NCBI GenBank assembly: GCA_945869505.1 | Contig: CAMBOZ010000073.1 | Span: 1 to 6,012 of the forward strand | Direction of reading: 5' to 3' | DNA: 6,012 bases | From: Bifidobacterium breve | Lineage (GTDB): Bacteria > Actinomycetota > Actinomycetes > Nanopelagicales > Nanopelagicaceae | Shown: positions 1-5,893 of the stretch, piece after piece | Layout of the letters: each line of letters starts with the position of its first letter | Position numbering within the stretch: the first letter of the stretch is position 1 | Made by a program: the position numbers and the translations under genes | The notes under the pieces: generated by a model | Told to the model about the DNA's origin: nothing | What the model saw: only the letters and a program-made list of their open reading frames with translations | Databases searched by the model: none

Positions 1-1324
1 AGCGTGCAACTTCTGACTTCAAAAGTAAATCGTAAGTTCCGATGGCCAAATCTCCTTTGGAAGTGTAATGAGGTGCCAAGACTTTGTAATCCAAAGATCC
101 TTCGTTTTTATCAAAGGAAGGCGGCCCAGCGCTATAAGCTAAAGCGTTAGTGGTTACAATTCCAGAAATTCCGCTATTTAAACGAGAGCATGCTTGTACA
201 TCCTCGCCTTCGCTCCCAGTGTTTAGAGTGCGAAAGCTCCAAAACTGAAGTGATTTTGAAGCGGTATCTTTGATCAGCGGCAACCACAGCGCTGCTTGAT
301 CGATAGCATCTTTACCAGAACTACCAGGCGTCAGATACCCGCTACCTTCACTGAATTGACGATCCTGAGACAGATAATTCCTAAGTTCTGGTGAAATTTC
401 TGAAGTTGGAATTTTCTTTAACACCAATGGAACCACAACAGGTAGCGCATCCACTTTAATGAGTTGGCCACTAGCAGCGGAGTCAATCGAAATAACGGGG
501 CGATAGATACGGCCGTGAAACCATCCTGATAACTTCTCTCCCGATTTAATGGTCAGACCAAAACGATAATTACTTGGGAAATCTTGACGTTGCAAGCACT
601 TTCCATCTTCGAGTATTACGCAGTTATCTCGTTGCATAACCTCCACAGCAGAACTTGAACCTACTCCACCAGACTTCGAGCCGTCTGAGGACTTATTACT
701 TGAATCAAAAGCAATTGAAGCCGCGTATTGGCCAGATACTTCTTTTATTGGTGATATTCCAGATTCAAACTCCACTACTTGGAATTTTTCTGCTGCAATT
801 TGTGACCCGGCAATTTTTCCTACTCCAAAGCTGGCAAAAGTAGATACGTAGTAAAGATCAGTAGTTGCGTCCGTCAATCCAGAGAGCTTCCATACCCCAC
901 CCATTCCTCTGGTTTTTGGAAAATTATTCGAAGCGCGTTCTTCAAAAGCCCACTTACTGTCTTCATTCACATAACGAACGAACTCTCCTTGTATTCTCTT
1001 TCCTGTCTCATCCTCTGCGTAAAAACTGTCGATGCAGTTTGTCGCTGATCCCAAAGAACAAGGTGAGAGATGACTCCACAACGTCATTGCATTACCCTCT
1101 AAACAGGCTTTATCCTCTAAAGAATTGCAGAAAGTTAAATAAGGATCTAGCGTTCCCCCTTCGAACCCAAACAGCGCTGGAGGCCGCTCCCCGAAAATAG
1201 CGCCTTCAGAGATATTTATTCCCTGATCTGGTCGATTTAAATCTGCCCTAACTCCAGCTTCTACGGCTGAAACACCTGACATTGCGAAAGAGAACGCAAC
1301 CAGCGCTGTGACTATCTTTTTCAT
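1..1324 (-). CDS. Secreted protein of unknown function, third paralog of the tandem array (3' end outside window)
   Basis: I translated this frame codon by codon from the ATG at 1324-1322. It stays open for 441 codons to the left window edge, so the C-terminus is missing. Residues 1-20 or 1-23 form a Sec signal peptide: MKK, a hydrophobic stretch, then VSA or VEA as the cleavage site. The mature part is rich in Gly, Ser and predicted beta structure and has no further membrane segment. Cysteines pair as C66/C74, C89/C97 and C235/C243, each with seven residues between. The segment LSGWFHGR lies at 265-272. The core LDYKV (411-415), H419-Y420, G424 and GTY (429-431) matches the neighbouring 570-residue protein. 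A Ser/Gly/Lys-rich stretch at about 207-225 looks like a flexible linker. The next residue should be Cys if the match to the paralog (VAR-C) holds; the one visible base of that codon is T, which fits. No enzyme motif was recognised. The start is 3 bases after the previous stop, suggesting translational coupling. Confidence 0.9.
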   Translation of the reverse strand, partial: MKKIVTALVAFSFAMSGVSAVEAGVRADLNRPDQGINISEGAIFGERPPALFGFEGGTLDPYLTFCNSLEDKACLEGNAMTLWSHLSPCSLGSATNCIDSFYAEDETGKRIQGEFVRYVNEDSKWAFEERASNNFPKTRGMGGVWKLSGLTDATTDLYYVSTFASFGVGKIAGSQIAAEKFQVVEFESGISPIKEVSGQYAASIAFDSSNKSSDGSKSGGVGSSSAVEVMQRDNCVILEDGKCLQRQDFPSNYRFGLTIKSGEKLSGWFHGRIYRPVISIDSAASGQLIKVDALPVVVPLVLKKIPTSEISPELRNYLSQDRQFSEGSGYLTPGSSGKDAIDQAALWLPLIKDTASKSLQFWSFRTLNTGSEGEDVQACSRLNSGISGIVTTNALAYSAGPPSFDKNEGSLDYKVLAPHYTSKGDLAIGTYDLLLKSEVAR

Positions 1325-1339
1325 AACCTATTTCTTCTT
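1325..1339 (-). promoter_or_regulatory. Coupled ribosome-binding region inside the end of the preceding gene
   Basis: Read on the minus strand, the last lysine codons and stop of the 570-residue gene (AAG AAG AAA TAG) are followed by GTT and the ATG of the next gene. The purine-rich lysine codons and the TAGG across the stop are the only Shine-Dalgarno-like bases available. The downstream gene therefore probably depends on ribosomes finishing the upstream gene. The spacing is seen directly; the coupling is inferred. Confidence 0.5.
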
Positions 1340-3040
1340 ATATCCAGTTGGGCACTTTGGCCTTACCGCAGTTACTTTCTTGCTGGTCTTTCCCTTGACA
1401 CAAGTGATCGTTGTTTTCTTCACAACTACCGGCTTTACAACTTCTTGCGTCAACTTAACTCGCACTGTTGGTGAGGAGAAGGTAAATCCATAGGCACCGA
1501 GCTTTAACCAACCGTTCTTTTCGCTGATAACTGTTGTAGCGGTATTTGCCACACCACTTTCTGAAGTGATTGAAACCGTTGCGCTTATAGGCGCGGAAGT
1601 AAACTTGTAAATGCAGCGCGCGACGGTCGACGACATAATTAACTCGTATGTGCCCTTGAATAGCGTCGTGCCATCTGCTTCGTAGTGCGTAGAAGCAACT
1701 TTGTAATCTAATGTGTCTTCTTTGAATACTGGCGGACCGTCTATATACATTGTTGAATTCGTGGTAACCACACCAGCTAAGGTCTTTTCCTTATCAAGGC
1801 ATTCGCGAACTGGGCCAGAACCGTTATCGGTCATAGTTCCTAAGCGCCACTGTGTTGGCATAGCTGCGGCCTTATCTTTAGCGATAGGCAACCAAAGTAG
1901 GAAGTTATCCATTGAAGATTTAGAGAAACTGCCGTTGATATGTTTAAAGGAGATGTTCTTCATACCTTCGCGAGTTTTTTCAGCATCCGTTATCGGAAGT
2001 CCACCGGTCTCATTGGAAAGTGGGTAGTGCATCGCCTCGCCACCCCAGAATTGATCTAAATAAGCAGCAACGTGAGCATCTGAGAGATCATCGCTCTTAC
2101 TCCAGACATCGACTACTGGTACAGAAATTGGATTAGCAGTAACAGTTAAGTTGGTAATACCGCTAGTTGTCTTGTAATCAATAACTGCATTCTTCATGCG
2201 CCCGTGCAGCCAACCGGAAAGATTTGTATTTAAACGCAGTGAAAATCCAAAGGCAATATCTTTTGGCATTGAGTAAGGCAGTGCACACTGTGTAGTAGAT
2301 GCCGCAACGCAAAGCTTGGAAGGTTTTCCATCAAGTCCTGGTTTGGTTTGAGTCGTGCCAACTTGAATGCGGCCTACGCGATCGTATTTAGCTGTGTTTG
2401 TCTCGGTTGCAAGATCAAAGAAATCGCCCTCAATTATCTTGACTGCAGATATTGAAGCAGAGAGTCGTGGTGTAATAAAAGAAGTTTGATCTCCTATGCG
2501 CGTTGATGAGAGAGTAGTTTTTACTAAGTATTGGTCTCCCCCAGCATGCGGTGCACCGGCAATCGATACCAAGGCTGCGCCAGATCCGCGAGGAACATTT
2601 AGAGCCTTATTGCCGGTAAATGCTTGCGGATTACTCTCTGGAAATACTGTTGCGGAACTAACCGCCAACTTTGTGCCGCTAGCATCCATTGCGAAAATAT
2701 CTGAGATGCAGTTTATATCCGTTGCATCTGCACAGATTGGCAACACTGCGCGATAGGAAGAGTAAACCGAATAATCACAGCCATCTTCAGAGCCGGTATT
2801 ACAGATAGCAACATTTGTGACTTTGCCATCGATTTTTCCGTTATCGGAAGTGAAGTTAATCCAAGTCGATGCCTCGGTGTTTGCAAAGGCTGATTCATTT
2901 GCTTCATAACCGATATACGAGGCTCCGGGTGCTGAAAGTGGAGTCCATTGTTCGGGAATCGAATCGGCGCTATGAGCCAGCGCCGGAGATAAGAGCGCAA
3001 TTGATAGTAGTAGTGAGAAGAACTTGCTATTGCGATTCAA
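1328..3040 (-). CDS. Secreted protein of unknown function with Cys/Lys C-terminal tail, second paralog
   Basis: This gene encodes 570 residues starting at TTG. An in-frame TAG lies only five codons upstream (3055-3053), no other start codon precedes the hydrophobic leader, and GGGG sits 5 bases before the TTG, so the TTG start is well supported. Residues 1-22 form a signal peptide (NRNSK, a hydrophobic core, then SPALA as cleavage site). C80/C88, C103/C111 and C244/C252 are three C-x7-C pairs in the same order as in the following gene. LSGWLHGR is at 274-281. The core module is MYIDGPP (431-437), LDYKV (444-448), H452-Y453, D456-G457 and GTY (463-465), then VARC (473-476). The C-terminal 30 residues contain TITCVKGK, KKVTAVRPKCPTGY and a final KKK. 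There is no C-terminal membrane helix and no LPxTG sorting signal. I recognise no enzyme family; a surface or extracellular structural role is a guess. It probably shares a transcript with the gene after it. Confidence 0.92.
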   Translation of the reverse strand: MNRNSKFFSLLLSIALLSPALAHSADSIPEQWTPLSAPGASYIGYEANESAFANTEASTWINFTSDNGKIDGKVTNVAICNTGSEDGCDYSVYSSYRAVLPICADATDINCISDIFAMDASGTKLAVSSATVFPESNPQAFTGNKALNVPRGSGAALVSIAGAPHAGGDQYLVKTTLSSTRIGDQTSFITPRLSASISAVKIIEGDFFDLATETNTAKYDRVGRIQVGTTQTKPGLDGKPSKLCVAASTTQCALPYSMPKDIAFGFSLRLNTNLSGWLHGRMKNAVIDYKTTSGITNLTVTANPISVPVVDVWSKSDDLSDAHVAAYLDQFWGGEAMHYPLSNETGGLPITDAEKTREGMKNISFKHINGSFSKSSMDNFLLWLPIAKDKAAAMPTQWRLGTMTDNGSGPVRECLDKEKTLAGVVTTNSTMYIDGPPVFKEDTLDYKVASTHYEADGTTLFKGTYELIMSSTVARCIYKFTSAPISATVSITSESGVANTATTVISEKNGWLKLGAYGFTFSSPTVRVKLTQEVVKPVVVKKTTITCVKGKTSKKVTAVRPKCPTGYKKK

Positions 3041-3049
3041 AGCATCCCC
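3041..3049 (-). promoter_or_regulatory. Ribosome-binding site supporting a TTG start
   Basis: On the minus strand GGGG (3049-3046) is followed by a five-base spacer and TTG. The spacer contains an ATG in another frame (3045-3043), but it opens only ATG CTT TGA, so it cannot be the real start. Confidence 0.55.
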
Positions 3050-3086
3050 GGTCTAAATCAATTAGTTTTACTGAGAATTGAGGGGC

Positions 3087-3127
3087 CCGCCTCCGTATCG
3101 CTAATTACTTAGCGATACGGAGAGCGG
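3087..3127 (-). terminator. Strong hairpin downstream of the 631-residue protein gene, candidate terminator
   Basis: The arms CTCCGTATCGCTAA (3091-3104) and TTAGCGATACGGAG (3109-3122) are perfectly complementary over 14 base pairs with a four-base loop. CCGC (3087-3090) can add four more pairs with GCGG (3124-3127) past one bulged base. The structure begins 38 bases after the stop codon of the upstream gene. No run of T follows on either strand, so it is not a textbook intrinsic terminator. A U-less terminator, a partial terminator or an mRNA 3'-end stabiliser all fit. Between it and the next gene lie about 45 bases with no convincing promoter. Confidence 0.65.
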
Positions 3128-3164
3128 ATTGCCCTCTATCTTCTATAAGGAAGAAGTTAAGAAA

Positions 3165-5060
3165 CTACTTCTTTTTCTTTATGTAACCTGCAGGGCATGC
3201 TGGCTTGACTGCGGTTATCTTCTTTACAGCTTTGCCCTTAATGCAGGTGATGGTGGTCTTGTTCAAGATCTTGGCAGAAGGCTTGTAGCCCTTCTTGATT
3301 CCGATCTTGAGCTTTGGACGTGAATACTCAAAGCCAGAAACATCAATGATGATCTTGCCACCCTTGACGCTTATGCTCTTGAGAGAAGCTGCGGTTCCGC
3401 CAGCCTCAGTAGTAAGTGAGACAACAAGTGCAGTTGCTGCGTCGTTTGGATTAGTAAGACCCCAAAGAAGTGCCGCATCTTTCACTGGAATTACCGCCTT
3501 GTAGAAGCCCTTGTTCACAGTCACACCATCTGGTGCAAAGTGAGGAGCTGCTACTCGCCAGGTGAATTCCTTGGTCTCTTCACTCCATACTGGAGTTGAG
3601 AGTTCGCAAACACCGTTAGATCCAATGTACATTCCGCCAGAGGTGCCTTCGACACCAAATCCTGAAGTATCGTCATTAGATGCCATTGCGATCATCTGGA
3701 ATTGGCGAACGTTCGCCTTTGAAACTCCAGTCTCACCCTCGCAATCTTTTATATTTCTTGCAAGAGGAACGGTCACAGGTGTGCCGGTAATTGAGATTGC
3801 GTTGTATTCGCCACCTTGTTCTGGCGTTACGACAACATCAGTACCAACAGCAACTGTTACACCAGTTTGCATTTCACCAATACGCACTTTGACTGTAATC
3901 GCGATATCGGAATCAAGGCTTACTGCGTAATTCTTGTTTCCTACCTGACCAGCCAGATTTGTCTTCTTATCAGCGCCAGTAAGCGTTGGAAGAACATCCA
4001 CGAAGAGCATGCTTGAAACAAACTCATTTGGTGTCTTCGCTTCAACATAAAGTCCGTCATAACCAAGAGCGCCAAGGTTTAAGCCTTGCCAATCTGGGTG
4101 AGTCCAGCGACCAGCCAGAACACGTCCGGCCTCAGCTGGTGAACCAACAATTGTTGCTGCATCAGGAGCCATAGGTGCAACTTCAGTTGAAGTAGAAACC
4201 GCTGCTGTTGATGTATCTGTTGATTCCGCAGGAGCTGTTTCGGCTGCTGCAGCTGGAACAGCTGCAGGAGTACCTGCGACAGCCCAACCATTTACCAAGG
4301 CATCACGAGTTACCCAGATAGGAATAATTATTCCTTCGGTCTCTTTAAATGTCTTAGTTGTAGCATCATAAGTAGTGCCACGAACTGGGCGCTGTTGCAG
4401 AGCAGATAGCTCTGAAAGGTCGACCCAAGTGGTGTCCTTTGTAGTCATATTGATAACTTGTTTTGCTGCTTCAGCTGCAGTTTGGTTAAACCAGATAAAG
4501 CGAACTTCATTATCAAGCATAAAGATTGTGCTTCCCTTGAAACATTCTCCAAAAGTTTTTTCGGTGGATGTTTTTGTTGCGTTATCCCAGCATTGCTGTG
4601 GGTACTCGTAAGATTCAAGAGGTTTATTGATATCGAATGTCTTCTTAACAGGATCGTATTTAGCGCCTTGCTCAGGGTGGCTTGCGGTTCCCATCAAGGA
4701 AGAACCATCTATTACAACCATCTTTCCTGAGACCAGAACGTCGCGCTGGTATTGCGACATCCACCAGTCGTTCCATTCGACTTTGCCTTTAACAACTTTA
4801 GCAACTGGTGCGAAGAAATCTGTCGGAGTCTTCTTAGCGGGAACGTCTGCACCGCTAGCCACATAAGTTAAAGGAATCTTCTGTCCTGAACCCGTTGTAA
4901 GAGATACGGATTCGATGCAATAAATGCCATTTTGAACAATGCAAGCATTCATTGGAGTTTTAGGTAAGCGGATAGTTGCTGCACTTGCTGGATTAGCAAC
5001 TGTGATCAGCCCCGCTAGCAGAGCAAAGGACGCGGCCCCTGCAATTAGTTTCTTTTTCAC
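3165..5060 (-). CDS. Secreted protein of unknown function with Cys/Lys C-terminal tail, first paralog
   Basis: This gene encodes 631 residues from a GTG start with GGGGG four bases upstream. Residues 1-27 form a signal peptide (KKK, a hydrophobic core, ending PASA before ATI). C40-x7-C48 followed by I-E-S matches the second cysteine pair of the two downstream paralogs. Other cysteines are at 157, 173, 440, 485, 606 and 622. Residues about 262-312 are an Ala/Pro/Thr/Ser-rich linker separating an N-terminal half from a C-terminal half. The C-terminal half holds the shared core: MYIG (477-480), W492 to F499, WRV (501-503), H507-F508, D511-G512 and GFY (518-520). The N-terminal half has similar segments near 114-142 and 228-259, suggesting repeated modules. 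The tail has TITCIKGK, KKITAVKPACPAGY and then IKKKK. The protein lacks the SGWxHGR segment of its paralogs. No enzyme motif or anchor was seen. It is followed by a strong hairpin, so it may be transcribed partly apart from the downstream pair. Confidence 0.93.
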   Translation of the reverse strand: MKKKLIAGAASFALLAGLITVANPASAATIRLPKTPMNACIVQNGIYCIESVSLTTGSGQKIPLTYVASGADVPAKKTPTDFFAPVAKVVKGKVEWNDWWMSQYQRDVLVSGKMVVIDGSSLMGTASHPEQGAKYDPVKKTFDINKPLESYEYPQQCWDNATKTSTEKTFGECFKGSTIFMLDNEVRFIWFNQTAAEAAKQVINMTTKDTTWVDLSELSALQQRPVRGTTYDATTKTFKETEGIIIPIWVTRDALVNGWAVAGTPAAVPAAAAETAPAESTDTSTAAVSTSTEVAPMAPDAATIVGSPAEAGRVLAGRWTHPDWQGLNLGALGYDGLYVEAKTPNEFVSSMLFVDVLPTLTGADKKTNLAGQVGNKNYAVSLDSDIAITVKVRIGEMQTGVTVAVGTDVVVTPEQGGEYNAISITGTPVTVPLARNIKDCEGETGVSKANVRQFQMIAMASNDDTSGFGVEGTSGGMYIGSNGVCELSTPVWSEETKEFTWRVAAPHFAPDGVTVNKGFYKAVIPVKDAALLWGLTNPNDAATALVVSLTTEAGGTAASLKSISVKGGKIIIDVSGFEYSRPKLKIGIKKGYKPSAKILNKTTITCIKGKAVKKITAVKPACPAGYIKKKK

Positions 5061-5069
5061 ATTTCCCCC
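5061..5069 (-). promoter_or_regulatory. Ribosome-binding site for a GTG start
   Basis: GGGGG (5069-5065) and the short spacer AAAT precede GTG at 5060-5058. The GTG opens directly into MKKK and a good signal peptide, which decides the start. An overlapping ATG at 5071-5069 reads only ATG GGG GAA ATG TGA and is not a gene. The stretch from here to 5154 should contain the promoter, but I could not pick out a convincing -35/-10 pair. Confidence 0.55.
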
Positions 5070-5154
5070 ATAGAGATAGGCGAAGCCACAGGTATGACTT
5101 CAAAGTGTTTACCGCACTTAGTGGCCAAATTTATGCGCTCCTGGGGGTGAAATT

Positions 5155-5170
5155 TGAGCCTACGGGCTCA
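5155..5170 (-). other. Short hairpin at the end of the tandem hairpin array
   Basis: TGAGCC (5155-5160), a four-base loop and GGCTCA (5165-5170) form a perfect 6-bp stem. The arm at 5165-5170 is also one arm of the adjacent 27-base hairpin (5165-5191), so the two structures are mutually exclusive. On the minus strand it is followed by AATTTC, a very weak U-tract. It may be a truncated fourth copy of the repeat, a weak terminator, or both. Confidence 0.45.
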
Positions 5171-5261
5171 GACTCCTATCGGAGTTGAGCCCTTTACTCG
5201 GCTCACACTCCTATCGGAGTTGAGCCCTTTAGTCGGCTCACACTCCTAGCGGAGTTGAGCC
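5165..5261 (-). repeat. Three tandem 35-base repeats, each an imperfect hairpin
   Basis: The hairpins span 5165-5191, 5200-5226 and 5235-5261, exactly 35 bases apart, with 8-base linkers between them (CTTTACTC and CTTTAGTC on the plus strand). Each has outer arms GGCTCA/TGAGCC, inner arms ACTCC/GGAGT, one unpaired base between them and a four-base loop. The copies differ at only a few positions: the unpaired base, the third loop base and one linker base. The copy at 5235-5261 includes the last codons and the TAG of the membrane-protein gene, so on that transcript the first hairpin forms across the stop codon. The array probably acts in transcription termination or mRNA 3'-end protection. No U-run follows, so intrinsic termination is not certain. 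Confidence 0.8.
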
Positions 5262-5893
5262 AGATACCAGTTCCACTGCCACGTATCACGCGGAGAAGTA
5301 GGTAGAGAATCCTTGAATTCGGGGAAGTTATAGACCAATAGAGCGGTCCCGCCAGGCAAAACCGTGGTCGGACGAGAGTCGCTGACTATTGGCGTATTGC
5401 TGGTGAAGATCCCAAGTGAAGGAGCTGTTGAAATCAAATCCTGAGTTCTATTCTCTAAACTCAACACCCAAGTGGTGGGACATTGGCTTTCGCCACAGCG
5501 CTCCCAAGATATTTTCAAGCCAACTGCAGTTAATCCTCCTAAAGTATCGCCGATTCCACCGGCACCGCTAATGGCGCCAATGTCACCAACACTCTGTTCC
5601 CAAGTAACTGGATAATCAGATTGGAGACCGATGATTTCTGGCTGAGTACTTGAATTATTCCCAGTGACTCCGATATCCGGAACAACGACAATTGCAGCTG
5701 GCTTATTCAAGAAATCGTAAACGGTAATGCTCAATCCGCTGATTGCCAAAACTGAAAGAATAGATAAAAACGCGCGACGAATTTTTTGGCGTCTTACTTT
5801 GGCAATGATTACAGGTGCCAGGTCGCGATTTTCAAGTACTCCGAGCGCCAGCCATTGCATCTCGCGCTTAATTAGCGGATCAATCTCACTCAT
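5246..5893 (-). CDS. Single-pass membrane protein, possible anti-sigma factor or sensor
   Basis: This gene encodes 215 residues from ATG 5893-5891, with GGTGGAAAAA just upstream. Residues 1-40 are a charged, probably cytoplasmic segment ending in a basic patch (KVRRQKIRR, 32-40). Residues 41-60 form one membrane helix. Residues about 61-215 are predicted outside the membrane: a Gly/Ile/Ser-rich spacer to about 125, then a beta-rich domain with a C-x4-C pair (C133, C138) and LENRT at 146-150. Positively charged residues before the helix support an N-in orientation. This layout, and the 8-base overlap with the preceding gene, resemble actinobacterial ECF sigma/anti-sigma pairs. However, no zinc-binding HxxxCxxC anti-sigma motif is present, so the role is tentative. 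The gene ends inside the tandem hairpin repeat (last residues AQLR). Confidence 0.85.
   Translation of the reverse strand: MSEIDPLIKREMQWLALGVLENRDLAPVIIAKVRRQKIRRAFLSILSVLAISGLSITVYDFLNKPAAIVVVPDIGVTGNNSSTQPEIIGLQSDYPVTWEQSVGDIGAISGAGGIGDTLGGLTAVGLKISWERCGESQCPTTWVLSLENRTQDLISTAPSLGIFTSNTPIVSDSRPTTVLPGGTALLVYNFPEFKDSLPTSPRDTWQWNWYLAQLR

Noticed and set aside
865..1200. Plus-strand ORF of 111 codons inside the left secreted-protein gene
   Set aside because: It is a shadow of the continuous minus-strand frame, which has a signal peptide and paralog similarity. The plus-strand product is rich in Leu, Arg and Ser with no recognisable features.
2713..3000. Minus-strand ORF of 95 codons in another frame
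   Set aside because: It overlaps the signal-peptide end and conserved cysteine region of the 570-residue gene in a different frame. Its product has basic, low-complexity composition.
3058..3081. Inverted repeat TCAATT/AATTGA with a 12-base spacer upstream of the 570-residue gene
   Set aside because: The arms are short and AT-rich, and could arise by chance; there is no supporting promoter or second copy.
3562..3930. Plus-strand ORF of 122 codons
   Set aside because: It lies antisense within the strongly supported 631-residue gene and has no evident ribosome-binding site or domain.
4124..4277. Ala/Pro/Thr-rich stretch as a possible frameshift or foreign insertion
   Set aside because: The frame is continuous on both sides, and the composition is typical of an interdomain linker in an actinobacterial secreted protein.
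5103..5119. Inverted repeat AAGTG-N7-CACTT upstream of the 631-residue gene, possible operator
   Set aside because: Five-base arms are expected by chance at this scale, and no regulator or promoter elements anchor it.
5165..5261. CRISPR-like array
   Set aside because: The units are directly tandem with only 8-base, near-identical linkers, so there are no spacers, and no cas gene is nearby.
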